Origin: Oreocharis arfaki
Lineage: Eukaryota; Chordata; Aves; Passeriformes; Paramythiidae
Reading direction: 5' to 3'
Assembly (NCBI GenBank): GCA_013398015.1
Contig: VZRR01006745.1
Coordinates: 1,699,630-1,763,629, forward strand
DNA length: 64,000 nucleotides
The translations under genes and the position numbers were made by a program. Each line of letters starts with the position of its first letter. Position 1 is the stretch's first letter. A model generated the notes under the pieces. The model had not been told where the DNA came from and ran no database searches. It worked only from the letters and a program-made list of their open reading frames with translations. Below are positions 51,701 to 57,950 of the stretch, in pieces.

Positions 51701-54700
51701 GTCACATATCCTACACAAGCAAAGCACCATGCACTGCATATGCAAGTACTGTAAGTCTGTCACTTCCTAACAGGGATTGACTTAAGTATGGCTATGCTGG
51801 ACTGATGGTCTGCATGTGAGAATTACAAATGTCCTGATTTCCAGGTGTGCTGCTCTGTTTTCCTACAGTGAATAATTCACATTCTGTAAATTATGTATTG
51901 GCACTACTGGGCAGTAAAAATAGACATACATGAGGAAACCACGATATATGAGAGCTGTATGGGTGTGTCACAGGTTGCAGGAAGCTGCTTCTACAGTCGC
52001 TGAAGAGGCTGGTATGCATCCCTACAGTATCCACCTGGCAACTGTATATATTAACGTCAGTGCTTTCTTACTTCTAGAAACATACTCAGAAATTATCCAG
52101 AATATCAAGTACTCCATACAAACTGAGCTATTCTTCAGGGAAAGTAATTTTTAAGCTTATGTTTCTTGTAACTATAGGGAAAATAATCAACAACTGCATA
52201 TAAAACTCAGACCACATAAGGAAACTTCACATTATTCGTGTTTACATTAATATTTGGATGTTAATTAATAAGTGTGAATCTTAAATTGATTGTTTTGATT
52301 AGAAAGGACAAAATACAACTCTTACATTATGTTTTTGAAGTTAAATTTTAAAAATAGATATTTTTCTCAGTTACTGTAGTTGGGCTGTATGCCGTTTATG
52401 TTCTGCAGGCAAGCTCAAAAGACACTGAACACCTGTATGCAGCAATACATCATCGCCTTGTGGCCTTGCGAAGCTTTGCTGAACAAGAGCCAGATGCTCA
52501 TCAAGTAGACACAGAGTCAGAAATAGCTTTTCAGCCATTAAACTGTGATAGTGATGATGAAGATAATGAAGAACTAACTCAAGTGAGCAGCACTGGATCT
52601 GGTAAGCAGAATTTTTCATGGAAATACTGTACTCCTTTCAGGGTATTTGCTTAAAGTAATGAAAATTGGATTTTTATTTTTTAAAAAATTTTTTATGCTG
52701 ACTATAATTTTATCTGGTACAGATACCCCTTTTCCAGGTAGAATAGGGTAATTGCTTCTAGTATTTTGACTTATTATTATTAAAATATAAGGTTTTGCCA
52801 GCTTAAGTATCTACACATATTTATAGCTACAGTATACCCTTGACAAAGGTTGAGGTTTAAGAAATTTTATATTATCAAGCATTACCTAAATGCTTTTTTC
52901 AGTATATTTCTGTAGAAATTACTAGAGATGTTGAGATACTGATTTTACCTTGACTGAGTGAAAGATGAGTCCATTCACATCAGTGACTAGCTTGTTACTA
53001 AAATCCAGGAGCACAATGTGTTTACTAAGATATTTATTATGTCATGGTTAGCTTCATTTAAAATACTGATTCTTGATTGGCTGTAACAACTACCCCAACT
53101 AGGAAATCTGCAAGGCAACATTTACACACCAGTTTTGTCAGCTTTCTTCACCATAACAAAAATGTAGGTTCCTCAGAGAAAAATGCCACTAAAATAAGAT
53201 ATAAGATATTAAGGACTTCACACTTCTGTTAGTGCAACTCACAACAGGGCTGCAGTCAAATTTGCAGAAAGCAAGGCAGAAACAGCTGTTAGACTTAAAA
53301 GCTCTTCTATCTTAGCAAAAGACAAGTCACATTTCTGGGGCAAAATCACAGCTTGTGTCAAACTGCTAGAGTGGATACGGGAGCTGCCAATTATGCGTGA
53401 TTTTCCAACAGATGGACTACATCAGACAACTTTGAGTTGTTGCTCACAGGGTTAGTTTCCCTCTTCAGCTAGGTAACATACTGTCCTTATATTACAAACC
53501 TTCCTTTCAACAACTATTCATCAAGAATCAACTAATGAACAGTAACATCTATAAGTACTGTTTCCCTAATGAAACAAATATTTCCCCCTTTATCATAGAA
53601 CCATAGAATATCCTGAGTTGGAAGGGACCCTTAAGGATCATTGAGTCAAACTCCTGGCCCTGCACAGGACACCCCAAGAGTCACGCCCTGTGTCTGAGAG
53701 CATTGTCCAAATGCTTCTTGAGCTCTGTCGGGCTGTGACCACTTCCCTGGGGAGCCTGTTCCAGTGCCCAGCCATCCTCTGGGTGAAGAACCTTTCCCTG
53801 ATATCCAGCCTAAATCTCCCCTGACACAACTTCAGGCCATTCTCTCCGGTCCTGTCACTGGTCACCCCAGTCTCTGCCCCTCGTCTTCCCCTCAAGAGGA
53901 AGCTGAAGGCCCCAGTGAGGTCTCCCCTCAGTGTCCTCTTCTCCAGGGACAACAAGCCAAGTGACCTCAGCTGCTCATCAAATGTCTGCCCCTCAAGGCC
54001 CTTCACCTTGGTTGTCCTCCTCCTGATAGACTCCAACACCTTAATATCCTTCTTATATTGAGGTGACCCAAAACTGCACACAGTTTCTAATGACTTGGAA
54101 ATTTTGGATGGAGCTTGATTCCTTCCCAGAATTACTAATGATAAGAACTCTTCCTTCTTTTAGGGGAAAAAAAAAAAGGAGGGGAAAGGGAATGTCAAAG
54201 CAGTGTAGGAACACAGATATACAAGTTAAATATTTATTTTGATTTGCAGAGACTTCTGATAAAAGTATTCAGATGGCAGCCAGCAGACAGATTCTGAAAT
54301 GTGTGAGGTGCTGTTTTTTCTTGTCCTTTCAGTTTAAGCATCTGTCCCTCATTTATGTCCAGTTTGTAACAACAGTTTTAACAATCTCTTTCAAATGCTT
54401 TTTTAATGGCTTCTAGCATTTCCTGCTTATCTGAATCTCTTCTCAGAGCCGCAAGGTTTTAATTTGCACACATTTCAGTTACCAGTATCTAAGTCATTCT
54501 TTACCTTCAGACATTCAACCTCACTCATGACTGTCTCTGGAACTCTCATTTACAGAAATGGAAGAAAAATACACCTTTTGGGTTTTGAACAGGAAGAGGT
54601 CAGTTTTAAATATCAGCATAGAAATGTCCATTTAGATGCAAGAGAACAGACCCTATTTTTTTAAGAGCACTTGTTGAAATATTTTAATTTTCATTCTTTC

Positions 54701-57098
54701 ATTTTTGTTGAAGGGTGTATGTAAATAAGTCATCTTCTTTTTATTGATGTAACTCAGTTTCAGAGATATCTCTCCTTAAGAGTATATAAACATTATGAAG
54801 CGTAAGTCCTCAGGGAGTGTTTCTTTACAAGAAATACAAGAATTTACAAAATACGCCTGCATTTTATTTCATTCCATTCTATTTGTTTTGTCTCGACCCC
54901 CACAAAAGTAGTTTTCTTAATACAACAATTCCCTTCTTGTTAAACTGAACTCACACAGCTGCCTAGATAATGTTATGTATTTCATGACACTGTAAAAGAC
55001 ATAAAATATTAGATATTTATTTTGATAGTATCTTTATAATAATTTTCTTTAGTGCTTGAGACTGAAGAAGAAAGCAAATACGATAAACATAAAAAGTGAT
55101 GCATTATGGACATTTAAATGATTCTGTATATTTGCAAGACTTTGTTGTAAGCATTTTTTAACAGGAAATTCTTAATCCACAGATTTTAATGTTCTATACA
55201 GACAATGGATAAGGTAGCAGAGATATTTCTAAGATTTTATGATTTCAGTATAGACATTTATTCCAATATTTTTAAAATTCTTTGTTGAATTGCTTTACTT
55301 TCAAGTAGAGATACTAACTTTATAAAGTCCATAAAGAAAAACTTGTTGTGCCTGATATTTTTATCAGATCATATTTCACCAGTTACAGCCTGAATATTTT
55401 TACCAACAAATTGGTCCGTAAATCAAAGAGGAGAGAAATAGAAGAATTCATCTTTAAATAGATTTTGAGAGTGGATGGGATCAGTAACTCTTTGGAAACT
55501 ATTTATCTTTTCCCTCTGACTATAAAGTGAGCTGAAGAAATGAATTTAGACTAAACAGTAAACTTCTAGATTGACCAAAGTCAAACAGGAAAAGTACATG
55601 GAAGGTACAAGGATGACAGTGTGACTAGGCAAAGAAAAGTTTTAGGCATTACTCTTTATACTGCACCTCACCCATCTGAAATCTTCTCCGAACTTCATTC
55701 TGACTGGGGGAATCCTCTCTTTTGATTGAGGTGCTGTCTCTGGAATTTTATCTTAGAAGCTATTAGAGTGAATTCAAAGATTCTGGAATCTAGGATTAGG
55801 TAAGTCACAAGAAGTCTCCCCATGCACAGCCATAGGCCTTAAGAGAAAATCAGAGTGTGCAAAGACACAGGAGTGTATCCCATATGGATCTACAAAGGAT
55901 TGCATGGATTTTGGAGACTACTGGTATTGAGAGCCAGTAGTCTCTAAATACCAGCAGTGGGCTGGCTTGAGAGCCAGATAGTATGATACCGCAGAAATGC
56001 AAATGCAAATGCATTTGCAGAAATGAAAAATGTTTTATTTTAGAGACGTTTTCTGGTCCACTATATATGTACTTCCAATCTCAGCTTCATTAGGACTCTC
56101 TCATCTGCTGGAGTTTATCAAGATTTAAAATGTTACAAGAGCTTTCCTTCTATTTTGAAGTAAAGTGCTTTTAAAATTCTTAAAGGAACTACTCTTCAGC
56201 AACACCACAGTAACTCCTGAAAAACTGCCATCTTTGGCATTTCTTGATAATTTAAGTTAAATTCTTACCAATTGTTAAGGATTCCAAATAATAAAGCTAA
56301 CACACACACGATAGTGATTAAAACTGAGGAGAAGGGAAAAGTTAAGAATTAACTTCTTTGTTGGAGTTTCTGTATTCTTTTCAGCAGGCATCGGTAATAT
56401 CTAAAGCAGAGAAAAATGTCATTCTGTGATTGGTTTTAAATGCTCTCATTTCAGGAAAGGGAGGAGGGAAAATCAGATTTAATATTCTGACAAACACAGG
56501 CTTTCATTTCACTTGTAAGAGATTTAAAACTCTTAGTACTTAGCGGTGGCCAGATGGTAGCAGCAATTTTTAAGCAGATGCTGTGTTAGTGATATTATGT
56601 GTCTGATATTATTAGTCAGCTCTACCTGCTTTCTGCAGATGAGTCAAAGTCACAGAGATTATGCGCCAAAACCACTTTGTCATAACCAATGAGCTGGTTG
56701 AAGGTATGCTGGATTTCTCACAGTTTTCTGAGCATGTGTAGTGAAGTCTTAAGGTCATGTACCCTCCATAGAGTGAGATAATTTGCATCCCAGGTACACT
56801 GCCCTACCTAGACATCAGATTCCTTAGTGTTTATGTGCTTGTCTTTATTGACATGGAGGGTCATAGGCTTCATTCACGATTCACATGTTCAAATATTTGT
56901 GAATAATCCTGTGTTATCTAGTTAGCTATTTACCTAAACCAGGAACTGATCATATCCAAACTTTAACCTACTGCCTTGGTATTATGAAATGCCAGATTGT
57001 TCCAAAACATGAAATACTCAAATAAGCAAGATTTTTTTAAAAATTCTTTTTCAGATCATTCTAAATGGAGCCGTAGGCGGTCTGTTGTCTGCTCGTGA
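27701..57098 (+). CDS. RANBP3L: RAN-binding protein 3-like (whole gene, 17 coding exons)
   Basis: Spliced CDS: 27701-27731, 29492-29553, 34242-34299, 36915-36973, 37235-37271, 37859-37936, 38991-39065, 40867-40941, 41584-41708, 42228-42331, 46449-46569, 47978-48077, 49158-49288, 50223-50343, 50886-51028, 52409-52601, 57055-57098. Every intron is GT-AG and all phases agree, giving 518 aa. Visible parts: basic NLS-like RKRAR (residues 89-93), a second KRGR (115-118), an FVFG nucleoporin-like motif (252-255), a Ran-binding (RanBP1-type) domain at about 330-465 with ITGEEAE, WTERGRG, GSLRLILN and LYAAIHHR, an acidic tract (487-495) and the C-terminal end SVVCS. From the family: binds Ran-GTP as a nuclear export cofactor, and RANBP3L is reported to export BMP-activated SMADs and dampen BMP signalling. 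Human RANBP3L is slightly shorter. Exons 3-17 are secure by similarity. Exons 1-2 rest on splice sites and phase only. The paralogue RANBP3 is excluded by the C-terminus and by exon 6. Confidence 0.93.
27732..29491 (+). other. RANBP3L: RANBP3L intron 1
   Basis: 1760 bp, GT-AG, if exons 1 and 2 are real. No repeat or RNA gene recognised inside. Confidence 0.45.
29492..29553 (+). CDS. RANBP3L: RANBP3L candidate exon 2 (acidic N-terminal segment)
   Basis: The acceptor is tcttctttcag and the donor GAG|gtgtga. Read in phase 1 it encodes E + CNETETPFFDDVLSADPNKE with no stop. It leaves phase 0, exactly what exon 3 needs. I recognise no family similarity in this piece; support is the pair of splice sites and matching phases on both sides. 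It could instead be chance or an untranslated exon. Confidence 0.5.
29554..34241 (+). other. RANBP3L: RANBP3L intron 2
   Basis: 4.7 kb. It contains a large LTR (31974-32908); the rest is AT-rich and unrecognised. The last part (33800-34240) is GC-richer and is open in the exon-3 frame for about 55 codons before the acceptor. Confidence 0.5.
31974..32908 (-). mobile_element. Large LTR with internal tandem units, in intron 2
   Basis: About 935 bp starting tgttgaccctcgctggatgc and containing ggcaaaacagactcgacttggggcaattg, ctcctcacactcttccgctgctccagcac, and degenerate repeats built on gctccagcatgggct...ccacgggc. This is a familiar avian endogenous retrovirus LTR. The reversed terminus (…GGTCAACA) and an ATTAAA-type poly(A) signal on the minus strand suggest it is inserted antisense to RANBP3L. 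The far end is truncated compared with the typical element. The 158-205-codon ORFs inside are LTR shadows. Confidence 0.75.
34242..34299 (+). CDS. RANBP3L: RANBP3L exon 3
   Basis: A pyrimidine-rich acceptor (ttctctttctcccag) precedes it and the donor is AAAG|gtactg. It encodes HSQPGSGRLCAEIEGEKCK plus one base. This aligns loosely with the human N-terminal stretch that starts HLPGS and is immediately followed by EKSV, which begins the next exon here too. Phase 0 in, phase 1 out. The frame is also open for about 55 codons upstream of the acceptor, so a longer alternative first exon is possible. Confidence 0.75.
34300..36914 (+). other. RANBP3L: RANBP3L intron 3
   Basis: 2.6 kb of AT-rich sequence, GT-AG. 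No repeat family recognised. Confidence 0.7.
36915..36973 (+). CDS. RANBP3L: RANBP3L exon 4
   Basis: The acceptor is ttttccag and the donor AAG|gtaaaa. It encodes (E)KSVLAQPKFVFEKKDRSLK, closely matching the conserved N-terminal box of RANBP3L and RANBP3 (AQP/APP followed by FVF-basic). Phase 1 in, phase 0 out. This is the first segment whose family similarity is unmistakable. Confidence 0.92.
37235..37271 (+). CDS. RANBP3L: RANBP3L exon 5 (37 nt)
   Basis: A very small exon after a T-rich acceptor (ttttttttccag), encoding RPAEDPVCKAEN plus one base, with donor AATG|gtaatg. The RPAED motif is shared with human RANBP3L. Phase 0 in, phase 1 out. It is only 261 bp after exon 4. Confidence 0.9.
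37272..38990 (+). other. RANBP3L: RANBP3L introns 5 and 6
   Basis: Introns of 587 and 1054 bp around exon 6 (37859-37936). No repeats or RNA genes recognised. Confidence 0.7.
37859..37936 (+). CDS. RANBP3L: RANBP3L exon 6 (NLS-like segment)
   Basis: The acceptor is ttttctctag and the donor ACTG|gtatga. It encodes (D)FISCSRKRARSSSLTFQ... ending SDSQSNT. The basic cluster RKRAR followed by three serines corresponds to the nuclear localisation region of the RANBP3 family. The trailing SDSQS resembles human RANBP3L rather than RANBP3. Symmetric exon, phase 1 to phase 1. Confidence 0.92.
38991..39065 (+). CDS. RANBP3L: RANBP3L exon 7 (second KRxRSSS exon)
   Basis: The acceptor is attcttttag and the donor ACAG|gtaatt. 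It encodes (D)TALTQKRGRSSSFNILP... ending FPPSQT. Symmetric, phase 1 to phase 1, 75 nt, with no stop. The QKRGRSSSF core repeats the RKRARSSSL core of exon 6, and FPPSQ resembles the equivalent place in the paralogue RANBP3. As I recall, the human RANBP3L protein goes straight from the exon-6-like segment to the exon-8-like segment, so this exon may be alternative. Confidence 0.75.
39667..40364 (-). mobile_element. Solo LTR of an endogenous retrovirus (copy B), in intron 7
   Basis: A minus-strand copy of the LTR at 2352-3140. On the minus strand it begins TGCTGTAAAAGCCTAG, contains the same ctggatagctgtggagccaacc block, and ends GGGTGGGATGCCACA. It is about 90 bp shorter. The TATA box and AATAAA of copy A are altered here (the poly(A) position reads CAGTAAAA), so it is probably transcriptionally dead. 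It lies antisense between RANBP3L exons 7 and 8. Confidence 0.8.
40867..40941 (+). CDS. RANBP3L: RANBP3L exon 8
   Basis: The acceptor is ttttttgtag and the donor GAAG|gtaact. It encodes (V)KKNNIFMTSALLQRNPDFI... ending KRTRE, close to the human KKNNVFMTSAL segment. Symmetric, phase 1 to phase 1. Confidence 0.92.
40942..42227 (+). other. RANBP3L: RANBP3L introns 8 and 9
   Basis: Introns of 642 and 519 bp around exon 9 (41584-41708). An A/C-rich low-complexity stretch (aaccaaccaaacaaaaac...) sits at about 41746-41803, right after exon 9. Nothing else recognised. Confidence 0.7.
41584..41708 (+). CDS. RANBP3L: RANBP3L exon 9
   Basis: The acceptor is tgtattttgcaag and the donor CAG|gtaaaa. It encodes (G)SLSPSQLWNVIRPATLQPP... 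ending KKEACVQ. The VIRPATLQPPQA box matches the conserved VIRPAILQ.PQA of RANBP3L and the VLRPAVLQ.PQ of RANBP3. Phase 1 in, phase 0 out. Confidence 0.92.
42228..42331 (+). CDS. RANBP3L: RANBP3L exon 10 (serine-rich linker)
   Basis: The acceptor is attattcctag and the donor ACACA|gtaaga. It encodes LSEDSSYSPAENSVNS... ending SSSQKT, a low-complexity serine-rich linker typical of the poorly conserved middle of this protein. Phase 0 in, phase 2 out. The 34 stop-free codons and matching phases support it more than similarity does. Confidence 0.85.
42969..43113 (+). repeat. Local direct repeat, copy 1
   Basis: gattctgactaaaaggttgg through the block aaagcttgtgtcataagtga to ggttcaaggccagcactg, recurring about 1.5 kb downstream in the same orientation with moderate divergence. 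Confidence 0.8.
44478..44615 (+). repeat. Local direct repeat, copy 2
   Basis: gattctgattaaaagcttgg through aaagcttgtgtcataagtga to ggttcaaggccagcactgg; same order and orientation as copy 1. Either an old interspersed repeat inserted twice or a local duplication. Confidence 0.8.
46449..46569 (+). CDS. RANBP3L: RANBP3L exon 11 (FVFG motif)
   Basis: The acceptor is tgttcccacag and the donor AAG|gttagt. It encodes (Q)SQLLKERSVQ, then NSDFVFGENMVERVLV, then HAGRLFIK. FVFGENMVERVL is almost identical to human RANBP3L; the FxFG-like motif is a nucleoporin-type element also found in RANBP3. Phase 2 in, phase 0 out. Confidence 0.95.
46570..47977 (+). other. RANBP3L: RANBP3L intron 11
   Basis: 1.4 kb holding a CR1 fragment (46905-47242) and, after it, a stretch with an LTR-like combination of TATA-rich DNA and AATAAA (see findings). 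Confidence 0.7.
46905..47242 (+). repeat. CR1 LINE fragment, 3' end, in intron 11
   Basis: Plus-strand CR1: agggagcctacaagaaagctgg, gacaggacaaggggaagtgg, ttaggaagaaattcttc, ctgtggatgccccatccctg, aggctggatggggctctgagc, ending ctgtgattctgtgat. Sense to RANBP3L; 5'-truncated. Confidence 0.92.
47978..48077 (+). CDS. RANBP3L: RANBP3L exon 12
   Basis: The acceptor is gtgtttttctag and the donor ACAA|gtaagc. It encodes SPEKHPKLCNEADLHK... ending SSHVGPQT, a poorly conserved linker between the FVFG motif and the Ran-binding domain. Phase 0 in, phase 1 out, with 33 open codons. Confidence 0.88.
48078..50222 (+). other. RANBP3L: RANBP3L introns 12 and 13
   Basis: Introns of 1080 and 934 bp around exon 13 (49158-49288). 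AT-rich; no repeat or RNA gene recognised. Confidence 0.7.
49158..49288 (+). CDS. RANBP3L: RANBP3L exon 13 (start of Ran-binding domain)
   Basis: The acceptor is tttttttccctacag and the donor CAG|gtgtgt. It encodes (K)RTLLRNATLIESAAACISK followed by a segment holding VEVITGEEAEHNVLQ. The LIESAAA and ITGEE.E.NVL motifs mark the entry to the RanBP1-type domain in both RANBP3 and RANBP3L. Phase 1 in, phase 0 out. Confidence 0.95.
50223..50343 (+). CDS. RANBP3L: RANBP3L exon 14 (Ran-binding domain)
   Basis: The acceptor is ttctctttcag and the donor CTAA|gtaaga. It encodes INCKLFVFNKLSLTW, TERGRGSLRLND and then HGLLQSRL. CKLFVF, W.ERGRG.LRLND and LQSRL are signature strands of the RanBD1 fold that grips the Ran C-terminus. 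Phase 0 in, phase 1 out. Confidence 0.96.
50344..52408 (+). other. RANBP3L: RANBP3L introns 14 and 15
   Basis: Introns of 542 and 1380 bp around exon 15 (50886-51028). ORFs of 74-75 codons at 51543-51770 and 51930-52154 lack any support. Confidence 0.7.
50886..51028 (+). CDS. RANBP3L: RANBP3L exon 15 (Ran-binding domain)
   Basis: The acceptor is cttcttattttag and the donor CAG|gtaagt. It encodes (I)MRNQGSLRLILNTRLWEQM, then KSLCFTATDQEDHSV and QVFLTQ. The MR.QGSLRLILN and TATD.ED motifs are conserved in RANBP3 and RANBP3L. Phase 1 in, phase 0 out. Confidence 0.96.
52409..52601 (+). CDS. RANBP3L: RANBP3L exon 16 (end of Ran-binding domain, acidic tract)
   Basis: The acceptor is tatgttctgcag and the donor TCTG|gtaagc. 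It encodes ASSKDTEHLYAAIHHRLVAL, which closes the Ran-binding domain, then a divergent linker and the acidic stretch DSDDEDNEE. Acidic C-terminal tails are shared with human RANBP3L and RANBP3. Phase 0 in, phase 1 out. The antisense ORF over this exon is a shadow. Confidence 0.95.
52602..57054 (+). other. RANBP3L: RANBP3L intron 16
   Basis: 4.45 kb, the longest intron after intron 2. It holds a CR1 copy (53592-54088) and a phase-compatible candidate cassette exon (54250-54300; see findings). Confidence 0.75.
53592..54088 (-). repeat. CR1 LINE fragment with intact ORF2 C-terminus, in intron 16
   Basis: The left edge atcatagaaccatagaat is the reversed CR1 tail, and the body is antisense to RANBP3L. 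The minus strand keeps about 147 uninterrupted codons ending the CR1 ORF2 protein, with motifs such as RSLGLLSLEKRTLRGDL, AGHWNRLPREVV and FRLDIRERFFTQR. It is therefore younger and better kept than the other CR1 pieces here, but it is 5'-truncated and cannot encode a full protein. Confidence 0.93.
57055..57098 (+). CDS. RANBP3L: RANBP3L final coding exon (17)
   Basis: A strong acceptor (aaattctttttcag) is followed by (D)HSKWSRRRSVVCS and TGA at 57096-57098. Human RANBP3L ends in nearly the same way (GSD..SW..R.SV.CS), so this short exon is the true terminal exon despite lying 4.45 kb after exon 16. It enters in phase 1, as exon 16 leaves. Confidence 0.93.
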
Positions 57099-57950
57099 CA
57101 TCTGCCAGAGGTTACACCAGCTCAGTTGGGAACTCATCTTCTCAAAATGTCTAAGCTGACTCATCAGCGCCTGGAGGGAGGAAGTCAGATGCATGTTACT
57201 TTATGACTTTTAAGTAGAGATTAATTTTAGACACAGCTTAAGTTTAACACATTGAGAAAGAACTTCAGATGCACTATTGAGGATTTCAGGCAGCCTGCTT
57301 TGCACTGAGCTGTGAATAACACCACGGCTTCCAATAGTCAAGAACTGTTACAACAAAGACTTCCAATTTTAGAATTAAATAAATTTAGATACATTATTAG
57401 AGTAAGGAATTTTATAGGGAATAAGTACTTATTCATCATATTGATGGATAATGCCACATAAGCATGAACTAATAATATATGTGAAGATGTTTGTTACTTT
57501 TAATCTGTTATTTAAAAGATACATTTGGAAAGCTTTAAATTGGGCTTCACTGAAAACATTTATTTAAAATTGTGTGGTAGCATTCAGCATCCTGTTTGTA
57601 AGAACACACGAGCAAAATTTGGGGTGGCAGTTCAGAGTGACCAATGCCTATGGAAACCAGCCTTCATACAAGGGGTTTTATTTAATGTTTGTTTTGAAAA
57701 TATCTGGAGTTGTATACTGGCTGTAGAATTTTGTTTAAGGGAAAAGAACCATGATTTGCATTTTTCAGTTGTACACACCGAAAGAATCCACCATGAAAAA
57801 GTACAAGCCAGTTCCAAGGGGCATATGAGCTTTAAAATAAAAAAGTGTATCTTCTTGCTCATGAACACCTTTCTAGCTGAACAAAACAAGCACCTGCACT
57901 ATTAATTGTCCATTTGATATACACAAATAAATGCATGCACACTACAATGG
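57099..57950 (+). promoter_or_regulatory. RANBP3L: RANBP3L 3' UTR and candidate poly(A) signals
   Basis: No further splice site is needed after the TGA. AATAAA hexamers occur at 57378-57383 (about 280 nt after the stop) and 57926-57931 (about 830 nt after). Either could end the transcript; I cannot choose between them without RNA data. A 126-codon ORF at 57525-57905 lies inside this stretch and is treated as a separate finding. Confidence 0.45.

Noticed and set aside
52371..52619. 82-codon minus-strand ORF
   Set aside because: Antisense shadow of RANBP3L exon 16.
53638..54081. 147-codon minus-strand ORF as a host gene
   Set aside because: It is the C-terminus of CR1 ORF2 within a 5'-truncated CR1 copy.
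54250..54416. Taken at first as the last RANBP3L exon (ETSDKSIQ... to TAG at 54414)
   Set aside because: The exon at 57055-57098 gives the family-conserved ending (..SV.CS and stop) in the same phase, so the 54250 segment is at best an alternative exon.
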